Origin: VYFG01 sp965213885
GTDB taxonomy: Bacteria > Pseudomonadota > Gammaproteobacteria > Arenicellales > Poriferihabitantaceae
Direction of reading: 5' to 3'
Length of the DNA: 64,000 nt
NCBI GenBank assembly: GCA_965213885.1
Contig: OZ243919.1
Span: 1,178,001 to 1,242,000 of the forward strand
Position 1 is the first letter of the stretch. The number at the start of each line of letters is the position of its first letter. The notes below the pieces were generated by a model, which saw only the letters and a list, made by a program, of their open reading frames with translations, did no database searches and was not told the DNA's origin. Below are positions 52,250 to 60,303 of this stretch, piece by piece. The translations under genes and the position numbers were made by a program.

Positions 52250-54838
52250 TCAATTGCGGCCGTCCCTCTGTGCGAGAACCCGGGCGCATTCGTACAGGAT
52301 ATCAAGCGCTTCGCGGGGGGAGAGATCATCAGGCTCCAGCGCCCGAAGGCGTGCTACGACGGCCTCCTCCTCGTGCCGGGCCGGCGCAAACAGGCTGAAT
52401 TGGAAGTTTGGGCTGTCGCTTTCCGGACCGCTGCCCTCCTGGTAATGCTCTTCGAGTTCCGCCAGCTTGCCCCGTGCTTCCGTGATCAGGTGTTCCGGCA
52501 TGCCCGCAAGCCGGGCGACCTCCAGGCCGTAGCTCTGGCTGGCGGGTCCATCCTTGACGCTGTACAGGAACACGATACGGTGGCCGTGTTCAACGGCATC
52601 CAGGTGGACATTGGACACCCCCCCGAGCTGTTCTGCCAGCGAGGTGAGTTCAAAGTAATGGGTGGAGAACAGGGTGAATGCACGGATCTGCCGGGCCAGG
52701 TCGCCGGCGCAGGCCCATGCCAGAGAAAGTCCGTCAAATGTACTGGTTCCCCTGCCGATCTCGTCCACGAGGACCAGGCTCTGCTCGGTTGCGTTGCGCA
52801 GGATCTGGGCCATTTCGGTCATTTCCACCATGAACGTCGAGCGGCCGCCGGCGAGGTCGTCCGATGCACCGATACGGCTGAAGATGCGGTCGAGGGGGCC
52901 GAACGTGGCTGTCTGTGCGGGGACAAAGCTACCACTGTGGGCGAGTAGCGCGATGATGGCCACCTGGCGCATATACGTGCTCTTTCCCCCCATGTTCGGA
53001 CCCGTAATCAACTGCATCCGGACCTCGTCGTCCAGCATCGTATTGTTGGGAATGAAGCTGGTACCCGGCATGGTCTCCACGATCGGGTGGCGTCCGGATG
53101 TGATCTCCAGCACGGGGTCGTCACTGTACCGGGGCCTGTGCCAATCGAGGCTGTTCGACCGCTCCGCCAGGTTTTGCAGACAGTCAAGTTCAGCGTATGC
53201 AGCGGCACAGGGCATCAGTCCGTCGATGTCCTTCCCCAGGTCTTCCTGCAGTGCCTCGTACAGCCACTTTTCCCGCGTCAGGGCCTTGCCGCGGGCGCTC
53301 AGGATGCGGTCTTCGAACTCCTTCAGTTCCGCGGTCACGAAACGCTCGGCGTTCTTGACCGTCTGCCTGCGGACATAGTGTTCCGGCACTTCATCGGACT
53401 GGGAGCGTGGCAATTCGATGTAGTATCCGTGTACCCGGTTGTATCGCACCCGCAGGTTGGCGACGCCGGTGTCGCGTTTCTCCTTCTCCTCCAATTGCAT
53501 GAGAAAGTCTTTGGCATCGTGTTGCAGATGGCGATATTCCCTGAGTTCCTCATCGAATCCATCGCGCAAGACGCCGCCGTCGCGAATGACACTGGGCGGG
53601 TCGTCCTTGATCGCGCGTGTCAGCAGGTCCAGGGTATCCGGCCTGGGCTCAAGCGCTGACCGCGTGTCATTCAGCAGCGCGGTCGGCATGCTCGATAACA
53701 ACCGGCTGATTTCAGGCAATACGGACAGACCTGCACGGAGGCGTACGAGATCCCTCGGCCGGGCGGTCTTCATTGCCATCCTGGCGAGAATCCGCTCCAT
53801 GTCGCCGACCTCTCGAAGCAACGGAACAAGATCCTCGTAACGCCGACCGTCGACAAGCCAGTCGATGGCGTCATGGCGCCGGTCAAGTGTCATCCGGTCC
53901 CGGGTTGGATTACGGACCCATCGGCGCAGCAGGCGCGCCCCCATGGGTGTTGCACACTGATCCATCAGTGTGATCAGCGCGTGTCGGGTCGTGCCGTCCT
54001 GGCCCACTTCGACCTCCAGGTTGGCCCGAGTCACCGAGTCCACCACAAGGGTATTGTTCTGCTGCACAAAGCGGATGCCGGATATGTGCGGTGCCCGGTT
54101 GCCGTGCAGGTCGCGGATGTACTGGACCAGGGCGCCCGCAGCGCGAGTGGCAAGCGGGTAGCGGTGGCATTCGAACGCGTTCAGGTCATGGGTGTCGAAC
54201 TGGTCAGCCAGTATCGTCTCTGCACGGGCCCGGTCGAAATACCAGTCCGGTACGGTGCTGGCTCCACCGATCCCGAGGGTACTTTCCTGGTGTTGCCCGA
54301 GTAGCACTTCAGCCGCCCCTATGCGCGTCAGCTCGTCCCCGATGCCGGACACGGAATCCAGTTCAAGACCTTCAAAGTTTCCGCTGGAAATCTCCAGCGC
54401 GGCCATTCCCACCCGGCCCTCCTGGACCAGCAGCGCCGCCACCAGGTTCTGCTGCCGGCCCGACAGCAGGTTCTCCTCGGTCAGGGTCCCCGGCGTGACA
54501 ATCCGGACAACCCGGCGCTCCACCGGACCCTTACTGGCGGCGGGGTCGCCAATCTGTTCGCAGATTGCCACAGGCATGTTGGCGGCCACGAGCTTCTGCA
54601 GATACTGGTCCACACTGTGGAACGGCACGCCAGCCATGGGAATGGGCTCCCCGGCCGACTTTCCCCGGGACGTGAGTGTGATGTCGAGGACGCCTGCCGC
54701 CTTTACTGCATCCTCATAGAACAGTTCGTAGAAATCCCCCATGCGGTAGAACAACAACATGCCTGGGTATTCCGCCTTGATGGCCAGATACTGACGCATC
54801 ATTGGTGTATGTTGTTCTTTTTTTCCTAATAAACTCAT
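52250..54838 (-). CDS. mutS: DNA mismatch repair protein MutS
   Basis: Recognises mismatches and starts methyl-directed repair. The 862-residue protein has the mismatch-binding Phe36-x-Glu38 (MGDFYELF), at E. coli numbering, the Walker A motif GPNMGGKSTYMRQ near 612, and the Walker B region LVLVDEIGRGTSTFDG. Connector, lever and clamp regions are complete. Length is close to E. coli MutS (853). Downstream fdxA is probably co-transcribed. Confidence 0.98.
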   Translation of the reverse strand: MSLLGKKEQHTPMMRQYLAIKAEYPGMLLFYRMGDFYELFYEDAVKAAGVLDITLTSRGKSAGEPIPMAGVPFHSVDQYLQKLVAANMPVAICEQIGDPAASKGPVERRVVRIVTPGTLTEENLLSGRQQNLVAALLVQEGRVGMAALEISSGNFEGLELDSVSGIGDELTRIGAAEVLLGQHQESTLGIGGASTVPDWYFDRARAETILADQFDTHDLNAFECHRYPLATRAAGALVQYIRDLHGNRAPHISGIRFVQQNNTLVVDSVTRANLEVEVGQDGTTRHALITLMDQCATPMGARLLRRWVRNPTRDRMTLDRRHDAIDWLVDGRRYEDLVPLLREVGDMERILARMAMKTARPRDLVRLRAGLSVLPEISRLLSSMPTALLNDTRSALEPRPDTLDLLTRAIKDDPPSVIRDGGVLRDGFDEELREYRHLQHDAKDFLMQLEEKEKRDTGVANLRVRYNRVHGYYIELPRSQSDEVPEHYVRRQTVKNAERFVTAELKEFEDRILSARGKALTREKWLYEALQEDLGKDIDGLMPCAAAYAELDCLQNLAERSNSLDWHRPRYSDDPVLEITSGRHPIVETMPGTSFIPNNTMLDDEVRMQLITGPNMGGKSTYMRQVAIIALLAHSGSFVPAQTATFGPLDRIFSRIGASDDLAGGRSTFMVEMTEMAQILRNATEQSLVLVDEIGRGTSTFDGLSLAWACAGDLARQIRAFTLFSTHYFELTSLAEQLGGVSNVHLDAVEHGHRIVFLYSVKDGPASQSYGLEVARLAGMPEHLITEARGKLAELEEHYQEGSGPESDSPNFQFSLFAPARHEEEAVVARLRALEPDDLSPREALDILYECARVLAQRDGRN

Positions 54839-54935
54839 GCCGTTACGCTGCTCTACTTATTGTTTTTAGGTATTGATCGGTTTTGTGCCGTCTCTTGAAG
54901 TCGCTCATTGGAACGGGTTGAAGAGGCACCCGCTT

Positions 54936-56264
54936 CTATTCAATGACCACTTTCGCAATCATTTTCGCATCGACTTCCAGTCGATCAGCCTGTTGCAGGG
55001 CCATGTCCGAGATCTTCTGCAGTATGGAGCGCTCTTCCGCAATGTAATTGGGTAGAGATAGTAATGTCGGCAGCTGGATTCTGAGCACTTTGATCATCCG
55101 GTTCATCTCACGCACCAGAAGGCGCCGTTCGATGTCACAGCGGTCGGAAAAGTCTGCCCAATCGGAGGCGCGGACTTTAGTCATGTCGAACTCGTCACCG
55201 ATGGCCATGGCAAATTCGTGTTCGATATCCTGGTAGATGCACACCGAAACCAGGTCGTAAGCAGGGGCGAGGCGTAGGCCACCCGGCTCGACCAGAAACG
55301 AGATATTTTTGCCATGCGCATCACTGTTGCCGATCAGGTATTGCAGGATCGCCCAACGGATCAGCGCCATGCGCGTGGCCGCTTGAGACAGGGTGAGCGA
55401 AGCGATGGAGAAGAGCTTCTCGAAACTGACGCCGTCCCGAATAGTGGCGACATCACGCCCACTGCCGAAATTGCGTTCATACTTGTGGTTGACGCTGAGA
55501 TTGAGCACCTGGCAGCTATCCACCGCATGTAAACGCTCGACATGGCGGTCGTGTTTGATGCGGTCGAAGCGTTTGACCATCAGTACCGGCTCCGGTGCTC
55601 GTACAATCTCTACCTCGGCCGAGGGTATACCGAGTGCGGTAGCCAGCTTCAAGCAAAAGTGCTCATTGGCTACCAGCCTGGATAGCTTGGGGTTCATCGG
55701 TTCCGGCTTGAGGATATGTGTCGAAGCCAGCCGGCCTTCCACCAGGAACAGCTTTCCTTCCTCATCAACATAGACCGCCAGTTTATCCTGGTAACCGGCA
55801 ATGGATATGCGTACCCGGCCGTCCCATACATTGAAGGGACGATTGGCCCGGTCATGGATGCGCTCGGAGAGCTCTTCAAAGGCGACTTCACGCACGATCG
55901 GTTCAACCCGGGCCGGCAGGGTGCCTTCAGGCAACAGGACAAGCGCACCTGTACTCTCCTGGCCCAGCCAGCGCAGCAGACCAAACAGGTTGCCTTTTGA
56001 GACCGTGTGCACTGCAGCCGCATCCTCCAGGGCTTTGCCTTCGGGCAGCAGGTTCTCAAAGAAGCGGCGTACGTTGACCGAGTGCAGTTCATCCGTTTGG
56101 TCGTCCGGACGCCGGAACGGGAGGGCGGGGGAGATTGGATAAGCGTCGCTATTCGTCACCCAGCCCTGTTCGTATTCGAAAGAGAAGCGCCCGATATCAT
56201 CGTGAAAGCTCAGGGTGCCGACCTGTTGTTCACCAATCCAGGCCGAAAGGCTGTGGGTTGTCAT
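54936..56264 (-). CDS. hipA: HipA-family toxin (serine/threonine kinase)
   Basis: Toxin of a type II toxin-antitoxin pair. In E. coli HipA phosphorylates glutamyl-tRNA synthetase and causes persistence. The 442-residue protein has the N-terminal HipA-N1 domain and kinase motifs: the Ser154 ATP-loop region VRISIAGYQDKLAV, MVKRFDR near 229, the catalytic loop GNSDAHGKN (Asp315, Asn320), and APAYDLVS with the metal-binding Asp337. All key residues are present, so it is probably active. Its ATG overlaps the hipB stop by four bases. The likely target gltX is in this window at 7.4 kb. Confidence 0.93.
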   Translation of the reverse strand: MTTHSLSAWIGEQQVGTLSFHDDIGRFSFEYEQGWVTNSDAYPISPALPFRRPDDQTDELHSVNVRRFFENLLPEGKALEDAAAVHTVSKGNLFGLLRWLGQESTGALVLLPEGTLPARVEPIVREVAFEELSERIHDRANRPFNVWDGRVRISIAGYQDKLAVYVDEEGKLFLVEGRLASTHILKPEPMNPKLSRLVANEHFCLKLATALGIPSAEVEIVRAPEPVLMVKRFDRIKHDRHVERLHAVDSCQVLNLSVNHKYERNFGSGRDVATIRDGVSFEKLFSIASLTLSQAATRMALIRWAILQYLIGNSDAHGKNISFLVEPGGLRLAPAYDLVSVCIYQDIEHEFAMAIGDEFDMTKVRASDWADFSDRCDIERRLLVREMNRMIKVLRIQLPTLLSLPNYIAEERSILQKISDMALQQADRLEVDAKMIAKVVIE

Positions 56265-56554
56265 AATGACTGACTCTTGATGGCGGCAATTGCCTGGGGT
56301 TGCGCCGATTTTGGTACCGCCAGCAGGGTGAGCCCCAGTTGCCGTGCAACCGCCAGGGCCTTGTCCAGGCCGACGGAACGGTTACCATTTTCAAGATCCG
56401 AGAGCAGCTGAACCGAAACACCGCACAGTGCAGCGGCATTATCGATACGCAGTTGTTGTTGCGTGCGCAGGCTGCGTACAAACGCGCCAAATGCCTCCGC
56501 CGAATCGACGACCGGGGAGGCGGGCAGGGGTAAGGGCGTAATTTTTCTGGCCAT
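56261..56554 (-). CDS. hipB: HipB-family antitoxin (Xre helix-turn-helix)
   Basis: Neutralises HipA and represses the operon. The 97-residue protein has an Xre-type helix-turn-helix: RSLRTQQQLRIDNAAALCGV and QLLSDLENGNRSVGLDKALA, followed by a short tail. ATG 56554 is chosen because the upstream in-frame TTG 56605 is part of the -35 box. The first codon lies directly beside the operator, so the 5' leader is only about 15 bases and has no clear ribosome-binding site. Confidence 0.9.
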   Translation of the reverse strand: MARKITPLPLPASPVVDSAEAFGAFVRSLRTQQQLRIDNAAALCGVSVQLLSDLENGNRSVGLDKALAVARQLGLTLLAVPKSAQPQAIAAIKSQSL

Positions 56555-56556
56555 AA

Positions 56557-56578
56557 AGTTTCTCAAAAAAAAGAAACT
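56557..56578. promoter_or_regulatory. Candidate HipB operator (inverted repeat with 8-bp spacer)
   Basis: AGTTTCT (56557-56563) and AGAAACT (56572-56578) form a perfect inverted repeat with an 8-base spacer. E. coli HipB binds TATCC-N8-GGATA, the same geometry. It overlaps the -10 box and ends three bases before the hipB ATG. Confidence 0.6.
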
Positions 56579-56605
56579 ATATGTTGATGCAGTGCAATAT
56601 GTCAA
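56576..56605 (-). promoter_or_regulatory. hipBA promoter
   Basis: On the minus strand a consensus TTGACA (56605-56600) and TATAGT (56581-56576) are separated by 18 bases. The -10 box overlaps the proposed operator, so HipB binding should block RNA polymerase. Confidence 0.65.
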
Positions 56606-56639
56606 TAGTTACTTAGAAATTAGAAATCCATGTTGCGTG

Positions 56640-57084
56640 GCGGATAATGTGCCGTAGATTTATTAATTATGAGAAATAAAAGTAGCCGAAGCAGGGGATA
56701 TAGGCGATGAATGGAGGTTATTTTGGTTGGACTGTTTCAACGCCTGAAACGTGGTCAACCGGATAGCTACTACCAGTAACAGATTGCCATCTGGTTGTCG
56801 GACCATATTCTGCGCCGGGCGCCGTTCATTTGGCGCAGTAGCGCCTGGGATATCGGGAGGAGAAGTGCTCTGCCCAAGTGATAATTACGGATTCGGCGCC
56901 CCTGTGGTGTTCCGCAGCAAGGCACTGTGTAAAGGTAATGGCAATTCCATTGCCGAGCATTGGAACGCAGCTGTGGGGCGCTGTTACATCCCACACGAAA
57001 CCAGCCAGGGTGATGGTGTTTGCAAAAATTAATGAATACCTTATAAATACCTGCACATCATCGGCGTGTGCACTCCAGGTTTGC
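56640..57084. other. About 445-bp gap between hipB and suhB
   Basis: No firmly supported gene. Base composition is AT-rich near hipB. A plus frame at 56751-57032 and minus frames at 56770-57056 are open, but I recognise none of them. They could be scraps of an accessory gene delivered with hipBA. Confidence 0.4.
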
Positions 57085-57894
57085 TCACGGAGTAGTGTCG
57101 AACCGGGATTTGACGACTGTCAGAAGCTCATTGAAAAGACGTTGATTGGCGGCAACGATATCTCCGCGTTCCAGGTATTCCTGACCCCCGGAAAAATCCG
57201 CTACGAGTCCGCCGGCTTCCCTGACCAACAGACTGCCGGCGGCCATGTCCCAGGCATCGATGCCCTGTTCCCAGAATCCGTCCAGTCGTCCGCATGCCAC
57301 ATACGCCAGGTCCAGAGCGGCGGAACCGCTGATCTTGAGGTTGCTGACCTTGGGAAGGAGGGCCCGCATTACCCGCAGGACATTGTCGGTCTTGTGCAGG
57401 TTCCGAATGGAAAACCCGGCACCCAAAAGGGATTCGTTCAGACTGCCTTTCCCGCTGACCCGGATACGGCGGGAATTGAGTTGGGCGCCTTCATTGCGGC
57501 TGGCAGTGAACAATTCATCCCTGAGCGGGTCGAAAATGACCGCGTGTTCCAGGGTTCCCTTCGTGCGAACGCCGATGGACACGGCGAAATGCGGATCGGT
57601 ATGAAGAAAGTTGGTGGTGCCGTCCAGGGGATCAATAATCCATTCCGGCATGTCGCTCCCTGAGTGGGGTTCGCCGCCATTCGCCCCGCTTTCCTCCGCC
57701 AGAATGCGGTGGCTGGGATAACGTTGGCGTATGATGGCGATGATTTCCTCCTCCGCCAGTCGATCGATTTCGCTGACAAAATCCCGGCGTCCTTTTTTTT
57801 TCACGGAGACCTGTTCCAGACGATCCTGATAACGGATCATCAGGCTTCCAGCCCGTCGCGCGGCTTTGATTCCAATATTGATGATGGGGTCCAT
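57085..57894 (-). CDS. suhB: Inositol monophosphatase family protein SuhB
   Basis: A 269-residue Mg-dependent phosphatase. In Gammaproteobacteria SuhB also joins the rRNA antitermination complex with NusA/NusG. Motif 1 is EWIIDPLDGTTNFLH, motif 2 is GIDAWDMAAGSLLVREAGG, and the EESG metal site is in HRILAEESGANGG. ATG 57894 (MDPIINIGIKAARRAG) matches the usual N-terminus; an in-frame extension upstream overlaps trmJ and is rejected. It is divergent from trmJ, a conserved pairing. Confidence 0.95.
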   Translation of the reverse strand: MDPIINIGIKAARRAGSLMIRYQDRLEQVSVKKKGRRDFVSEIDRLAEEEIIAIIRQRYPSHRILAEESGANGGEPHSGSDMPEWIIDPLDGTTNFLHTDPHFAVSIGVRTKGTLEHAVIFDPLRDELFTASRNEGAQLNSRRIRVSGKGSLNESLLGAGFSIRNLHKTDNVLRVMRALLPKVSNLKISGSAALDLAYVACGRLDGFWEQGIDAWDMAAGSLLVREAGGLVADFSGGQEYLERGDIVAANQRLFNELLTVVKSRFDTTP

Positions 57895-58014
57895 GGATGT
57901 GGCGGTAATGACCCGGATGGGTGGACGAGACGTGAACGGATTGACGGTACCGACGTGCCGGTTCCCGATCCGTGGACATTTCAATTGGTCGTGCCTTGAT
58001 GCAGAATCGCGCAG

Positions 58015-58755
58015 ATGAAAGCGCTGGATTATATCCGAGTCGTTCTGATCCAACCTACACATCCCGGCAATATCGGGGCTACCGCCAGAGCCATGGGCAA
58101 CATGGGCATATCACAACTGGTGCTGGTGGACCCAGTGGATTTTCCAAGTCCGGTGGCCACAGCCAGGGCTGCGGGCGCGGACTGGATACTTGCAGGCGCC
58201 CGGGTGGTGCGTGACCTGGATGAGGCCATCGCGGACTGTTCTCTGGTGGTCGGAACGACCGCCCGCGCCCGGTCGATACAATGGCCCGAGCAAACCCCAG
58301 AACAAGCCGCCGAGACCGTCGCCGGGGAGTTCGCACAGCCGGAGGGCAGGGCCCCGGTGGCGATCCTGTTTGGGCGCGAAAGTAGCGGAATGACCAATGA
58401 AGAGCTGGAACGTTGCCGTTTCCTGGTCCGGATACCGGCGGAGGAATCGTTCTCTTCCCTCAATCTGGCCTCTGCGGCACTGATCATACTGTATGAACTC
58501 CGCAACCAGCTGGAACCTCTGGCTCTGGAGACCGGAGCACCAGCCGATCGCCTGGCCAGTGCACAGGAGATGCGGCATTTCTACGACCACCTTCAGGACT
58601 TCGTCCGGCGGATCGAGTTCAGTGACGGACGTTCCTCAAGGCTCCATCGCAAGATGACCCGCTTGTTCAACCGGGTGCAGATGTATACCCAGGAAGTGAA
58701 AATGATGCGCGGAATGTTCCGTGCGGTGCAGGACAAGCTCGACGGCAAGTACTAG
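58015..58755 (+). CDS. trmJ: tRNA (cytidine/uridine-2'-O-)-methyltransferase TrmJ
   Basis: Methylates the ribose at position 32 of certain tRNAs. The 246-residue SPOUT enzyme has the N-terminal RVVLIQPTHPGNIGATARAM, then ILFGRESSGMTNEELERC, and the knot motif RIPAEESFSSLNLASAALI. A C-terminal helical extension (about 165-246) is present, as in E. coli TrmJ. It is divergent from suhB with a 120-base spacer. Confidence 0.94.
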   Translation: MKALDYIRVVLIQPTHPGNIGATARAMGNMGISQLVLVDPVDFPSPVATARAAGADWILAGARVVRDLDEAIADCSLVVGTTARARSIQWPEQTPEQAAETVAGEFAQPEGRAPVAILFGRESSGMTNEELERCRFLVRIPAEESFSSLNLASAALIILYELRNQLEPLALETGAPADRLASAQEMRHFYDHLQDFVRRIEFSDGRSSRLHRKMTRLFNRVQMYTQEVKMMRGMFRAVQDKLDGKY

Positions 58756-58785
58756 GCATCGCAGGCATGCGGCATAGCCGCCGGG

Positions 58786-60303
58786 TCAGGCAGGTGCCGC
58801 CACCCTGATCTTCTCCCGCCAGTAGGCCGGACCCGTCTTGTGGACTGACTCGCCGCTGGCGTCCACGGCCACGGTTACCGGCATTTCGTCCACGTCGAAT
58901 TCATAGATCGCCTCCATGCCAAGGTCCTCAAAGGCGGCTACCCGGGCAGAGCGGATGGCGCGGGATACCAGATAAGCCGCCCCGCCAACGGCAATCAGGT
59001 AGACCGACCTGTGTCTGCGGATGCTTTCCACCGCGGCGTCACCGCGTTCAGCCTTGCCGATCATGCCGAGAATACCGGTCTTCTCCAGCATCATGTCGGT
59101 GAACTTGTCCATGCGGGTCGCTGTGGTGGGGCCTGCCGGTCCCACGGCCTCGTCGCGCACCGGGTCGACCGGACCCACGTAATAGATGAAGCGATCGGTG
59201 AAGTCCACACCTCCGGGCAGGGACTCGCCGCGGTCCAGGTATTCGGCGATGCGCTTGTGGGCGGCATCCCGGCCCGTGAGCAGCTTGCCGCTGAGCAGAA
59301 GAGTCTGCCCCGGCTTCCATCGGGTGACTTCCTCGGCGGTGATGTTGTCCAGGTCCACCTTGAGTGATCCCTCTTTGGGATCCCATGCCAGTTCCGGCCA
59401 GTCGGAAATCTTGGGCTGGCTGAACCTGGCCGGACCGGAACCGTCCAGGGTGAAATGCAGGTGCCGGGTCGCGGCGCAATTAGGGATCATGGCGACCGGA
59501 AGAGAGGCGGCGTGGGTGGGAAATTCCCTGATCTTGATGTCAAGAACGGTTGTCAGTCCGCCAAGGCCCTGTGCGCCGATACCGAGCTGGTTGACTTTCC
59601 GGTACAACGCAAGACGCATCTCCTCGGTGGCGGTTTCAGGTCCCCGGTCCATGAGCTCCTGAATATCAATGGGATCCATGAGGGATTCCTTGGCCAGGAC
59701 CATGGCCTTCTCGGAACTGCCGCCGATCCCGATCCCGAGAATGCCGGGCGGGCACCAGCCGGCGCCCATGGTCGGGACCGTCTTCAGCACCCAGTCTTCC
59801 ACGCTGTCACTGGGGTTGAGCATGGTAAACTTGCTCTTGTTTTCCGAACCGCCTCCCTTTGCGGAGACCGTGATCTCGACCGTATCCCCCGGAACCATCT
59901 CGACGTGGGTCACGGATGGCGTGTTGTCCCTTGTGTTCATCCGCCTGCCGACAGGTGGAGAAACAATGGAGGCACGCAGGGGGTTATCCGTGTCCAGGTA
60001 GGCCCTGCGCACTCCCTCGTCGATCATTTCCTGCAGGGTCAGGTCCGCATCCCAGCGGATATTCATGCCCACCTTCACGAACACCACCACGATCCCGGTA
60101 TCCTGGCAGATTGGACGTTTGCCCTCGGCCGACATGCGGGAATTGATGAGAATCTGTGCGATCGCATTCTTGGCGGATTCCGACTCCTCCTTCTGCCAGG
60201 CCAAGTGCATTGCCTGGACGAAATCGGGACTGTGATAGTACGAGATGTACTGCAGGCTGTCCGCGACGCTCAGGATCAGGTCGTCTTGCTTGATGGTGGT
60301 CAT
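58786..60303 (-). CDS. Fumarate hydratase, class I (Fe-S)
   Basis: Hydrates fumarate to malate using a [4Fe-4S] cluster. The 505-residue protein contains the cluster Cys66 in RPICQDTGIVVVF, a second Cys in GAGWCPPGILGIGIGGSSEKA, and a third in MIPNCAATRHLHF. The C-terminal swivelling domain includes GPTTATRMDKFTDMML. It is shorter than E. coli FumA (548), fitting the compact single-chain class I form. It acts just after SDH in the TCA cycle. Its ATG overlaps the stop of the upstream DUF349 gene. Confidence 0.94.
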   Translation of the reverse strand: MTTIKQDDLILSVADSLQYISYYHSPDFVQAMHLAWQKEESESAKNAIAQILINSRMSAEGKRPICQDTGIVVVFVKVGMNIRWDADLTLQEMIDEGVRRAYLDTDNPLRASIVSPPVGRRMNTRDNTPSVTHVEMVPGDTVEITVSAKGGGSENKSKFTMLNPSDSVEDWVLKTVPTMGAGWCPPGILGIGIGGSSEKAMVLAKESLMDPIDIQELMDRGPETATEEMRLALYRKVNQLGIGAQGLGGLTTVLDIKIREFPTHAASLPVAMIPNCAATRHLHFTLDGSGPARFSQPKISDWPELAWDPKEGSLKVDLDNITAEEVTRWKPGQTLLLSGKLLTGRDAAHKRIAEYLDRGESLPGGVDFTDRFIYYVGPVDPVRDEAVGPAGPTTATRMDKFTDMMLEKTGILGMIGKAERGDAAVESIRRHRSVYLIAVGGAAYLVSRAIRSARVAAFEDLGMEAIYEFDVDEMPVTVAVDASGESVHKTGPAYWREKIRVAAPA

